Assembly (NCBI GenBank): GCA_000328365.1
Contig: KB306385.1
Location: 128,342 to 192,341 of the forward strand
Source of the DNA: Capitella teleta
Taxonomy: Eukaryota; Annelida; Polychaeta; Capitellidae
Reading direction: 5' to 3'
Length of the DNA stretch: 64,000 nt
The notes beneath the pieces were generated by a model. That model had not been told where the DNA came from, ran no database searches, and saw only the letters and a list, made by a program, of their open reading frames with translations. The position numbers were made by a program, and so were the translations under genes. Of this stretch, positions 62,516 through 64,000 are shown piece by piece (position 1 is the first letter of the stretch; every line of letters begins with the position of its first letter).

Positions 62516-63296
62516 GGTTCCGACGCTTCGCTTTGAGCAGACGACGCAAAACCAACGATTAGTGTAGAGCGCACATCTCCCATCAAGAAACTCCAAGAAG
62601 TTCTCGAAAATCTCATTCCAAATGTCCGTGTAAAGCATGCACAGTATTCAATTTACGAATGGCATTGATGATTCATTTAATCAATAATTTGATCAGGAAG
62701 TCACCCGACTTCTGCTTTCGATTATACATCATAAGATCTTCATTGATGAAGTGCTAAATTTGCATTCTAAGTATATTATGACTTCAACCTCCAAGCACGA
62801 AAAATTACAATCCAATAAAGATGAAACTATATTTCGATTGTTGAAAAAGGAAAACTGAAAGGCCTGTACCAACTGACTGAGCAGCTAACCAACACGAGTA
62901 GGCCAGTAGGACGATGCGCTCCGTGAGCTTTCTGCTCCTATGGATAATGGAGACGCATTGAAATGACCGAGTCATACTTGGGATGATTTCAACACAGACT
63001 CTGATTGGGCATCCCAGCACTCATCTCTCCAGAGATACACCAACAATGAAGGCCTCCTTAACGCAAGACTGCACAACAATGGTGACTTTATCTTGGAGAA
63101 AAGCCTTGACCATATATTTCATTTCATTAATTACATATAAAAACGCATTTTTAGCAATATCAAAGAACATGTAAATGCGCTATATCTAACATAGATCATT
63201 TATTTGCAAACAACGGTGTCATGTGCCATGAGTGATTTTTGTTTTGTTTAATTTCAAATTCAATTTCAATTTAATTTCAATTTCAATTTTCAATTT
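62516..63296. other. Upstream flank of the canopy gene
   Basis: No other gene is recognised. A 5' extension of the canopy frame to an ATG at 62638 exists but would bury the signal peptide. No TATA or other strong promoter motif was seen. The end is AATTTCAA-type low-complexity sequence (63,245-63,300). Confidence 0.5.
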
Positions 63297-63360
63297 CATG
63301 TTTGTTTGTTTGTTTGTTTGTTTGTTTGTTTGTTTGTTTTTGTTTTTGTTTTTTGTTTGT
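63297..63360. repeat. (TTTG)n microsatellite
   Basis: About ten GTTT units precede T-rich variants. The tract is continuous with the AATTTCAA-type stretch before it. Confidence 0.95.
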
Positions 63361-63429
63361 ATAAAAAAATAAGATAATATAAGATATTACATTATATATA
63401 ATATAAGAAAAACAATAAGAAGAAAAAAT

Positions 63430-63492
63430 GAAGATAAAGCAAGAAAATAATGAAATAAAATTATTATTTCATTATTTTCTTGCTTTATCTTC
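63430..63492. repeat. Perfect 63-bp palindrome (29-bp arms, 5-base loop)
   Basis: The left arm 63430-63458 starts GAAGATAAAGCAAGAAAATA. Its exact complement occupies 63464-63492 around the loop AATTA. The right arm runs into CTTCTTACCCAGTGAG, which recurs 41 bp farther on, with a third diverged copy (CAACCCAGTGA) another 41 bp on. Confidence 0.97.
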
Positions 63493-63865
63493 TTACCCAG
63501 TGAGGGTGTTTTAGTCTTCATCGCTTCATCTTCTTACCCAGTGAGAACATTGAGCGGGTAGAAATTGTTGCTTCCAACCCAGTGATAACGTGGTAGGTAT
63601 GGGATGTCGCGGAAAACACTTAACATCTTTCAATGTCTCCATGTGTCACGTGACTAAGGGGAATTCCCATCCTGTACTTTCACTTACACTAGATTTTCAA
63701 CACTAAACGTCTTCCGATGTTTCCATCGTTTAGATGGGGAACCTGTGACAGGTGCATAATCGTAATTATTGCCATTAATTATGGTTGTTATTGTTACAAT
63801 TAAGAAATCGTATAGTTCTTGTACATAATTCTGACTCTTTCCAGCACAAAATATCTACTCAAACA

Positions 63866-64000
63866 TAAATCCCTATCTCCCACTGTACTGCAGCTACGGA
63901 CATGGAATTTCATGTAAATTACATGATTCAATCAATCCAAAATTAGTATCAATACAATCCTTTCCATGCCCTAGGCACAGATACACCCCTCTCAAGTCAC
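63866..64000 (+). repeat. Third copy of the 189-bp dispersed unit, cut by the window end
   Basis: AATCCCTATCTCC, GGACATGG, TACATGATTCAATCAATCC and ATCAATACAATCC match the tandem units at 51.2-51.6 kb in the same order. The inverted-repeat arms seen there are not found upstream of this copy. Confidence 0.85.

Overview
The window is a piece of a metazoan nuclear genome, most likely from a marine invertebrate. The evidence is spliced genes with GT/AG introns, animal-specific families (a NET-family C2H2 zinc-finger factor, a BTB-Kelch protein, an ankyrin/CARD protein, a canopy protein, fidgetin-like 1), long AT-rich intergenic DNA, and many small DNA transposons and microsatellites. Introns in the compact genes are often only 45-65 bp. 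I cannot name the species from sequence alone.

Region 1 (1-34 kb) is gene-poor. The one gene I support strongly is a two-exon NET-family (Noc/Elbow/ZNF503/ZNF703) developmental repressor at 12.2-13.7 kb, on the plus strand. It lies in about 30 kb of non-coding DNA, as expected for a developmental regulator with distal enhancers. Its promoter carries a PBX-MEIS decamer, a PBX-HOX-like site and CCAAT boxes. Five exact copies of the CTCF-core string AGGGGGCGC occur in the window. The two to the left point right and the three to the right point left, so a convergent set surrounds the NET gene and its flanks. The leftmost copy sits between palindromic nuclear-receptor half-sites.

Region 2 (32-46 kb) holds two minus-strand genes. 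One is a TSP1-repeat protein with a C-terminal membrane anchor (34.5-36.2 kb). The other is an ankyrin-repeat protein with a C-terminal CARD (39.0-42.2 kb), reconstructed here as seven phase-consistent exons (826 residues). Between them are a TTAA-flanked MITE and a 201-bp tandem repeat whose units each carry a CACGTG E-box and a TTACGTAA-like D-box. A THAP-bearing inverted-repeat transposon relic precedes the two genes. A 39-bp hairpin array and a 121-bp duplication follow them.

Region 3 (47-52 kb) is a graveyard of mobile elements: a broken Ty3/gypsy element, a broken THAP-DDE transposase, a second copy of the TTAA MITE in inverted orientation, and a 488-bp inverted-repeat element with an internal tandem duplication. 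An orphan first exon on the minus strand and the THAP relic on the plus strand diverge from a 168-bp stretch with E2F and ETS sites.

Region 4 (52.4-62.5 kb) is compact and gene-rich: FIGNL1 (15 exons, plus), an intronless BTB-Kelch gene (plus), and a six-exon canopy-family ER protein (minus, 244 residues, ending HTEL). Two copies of a SINE-like repeat and a TA-flanked MITE sit in their introns. The window ends in simple repeats, a 63-bp perfect palindrome and a third copy of the repeat seen at 51 kb.

I see no operon-like organisation and no CRISPR array. I inferred gene models by reading splice sites and phases by eye. The phases close exactly for the canopy, FIGNL1, ankyrin-CARD and TSP1 models, which is the main internal check available.
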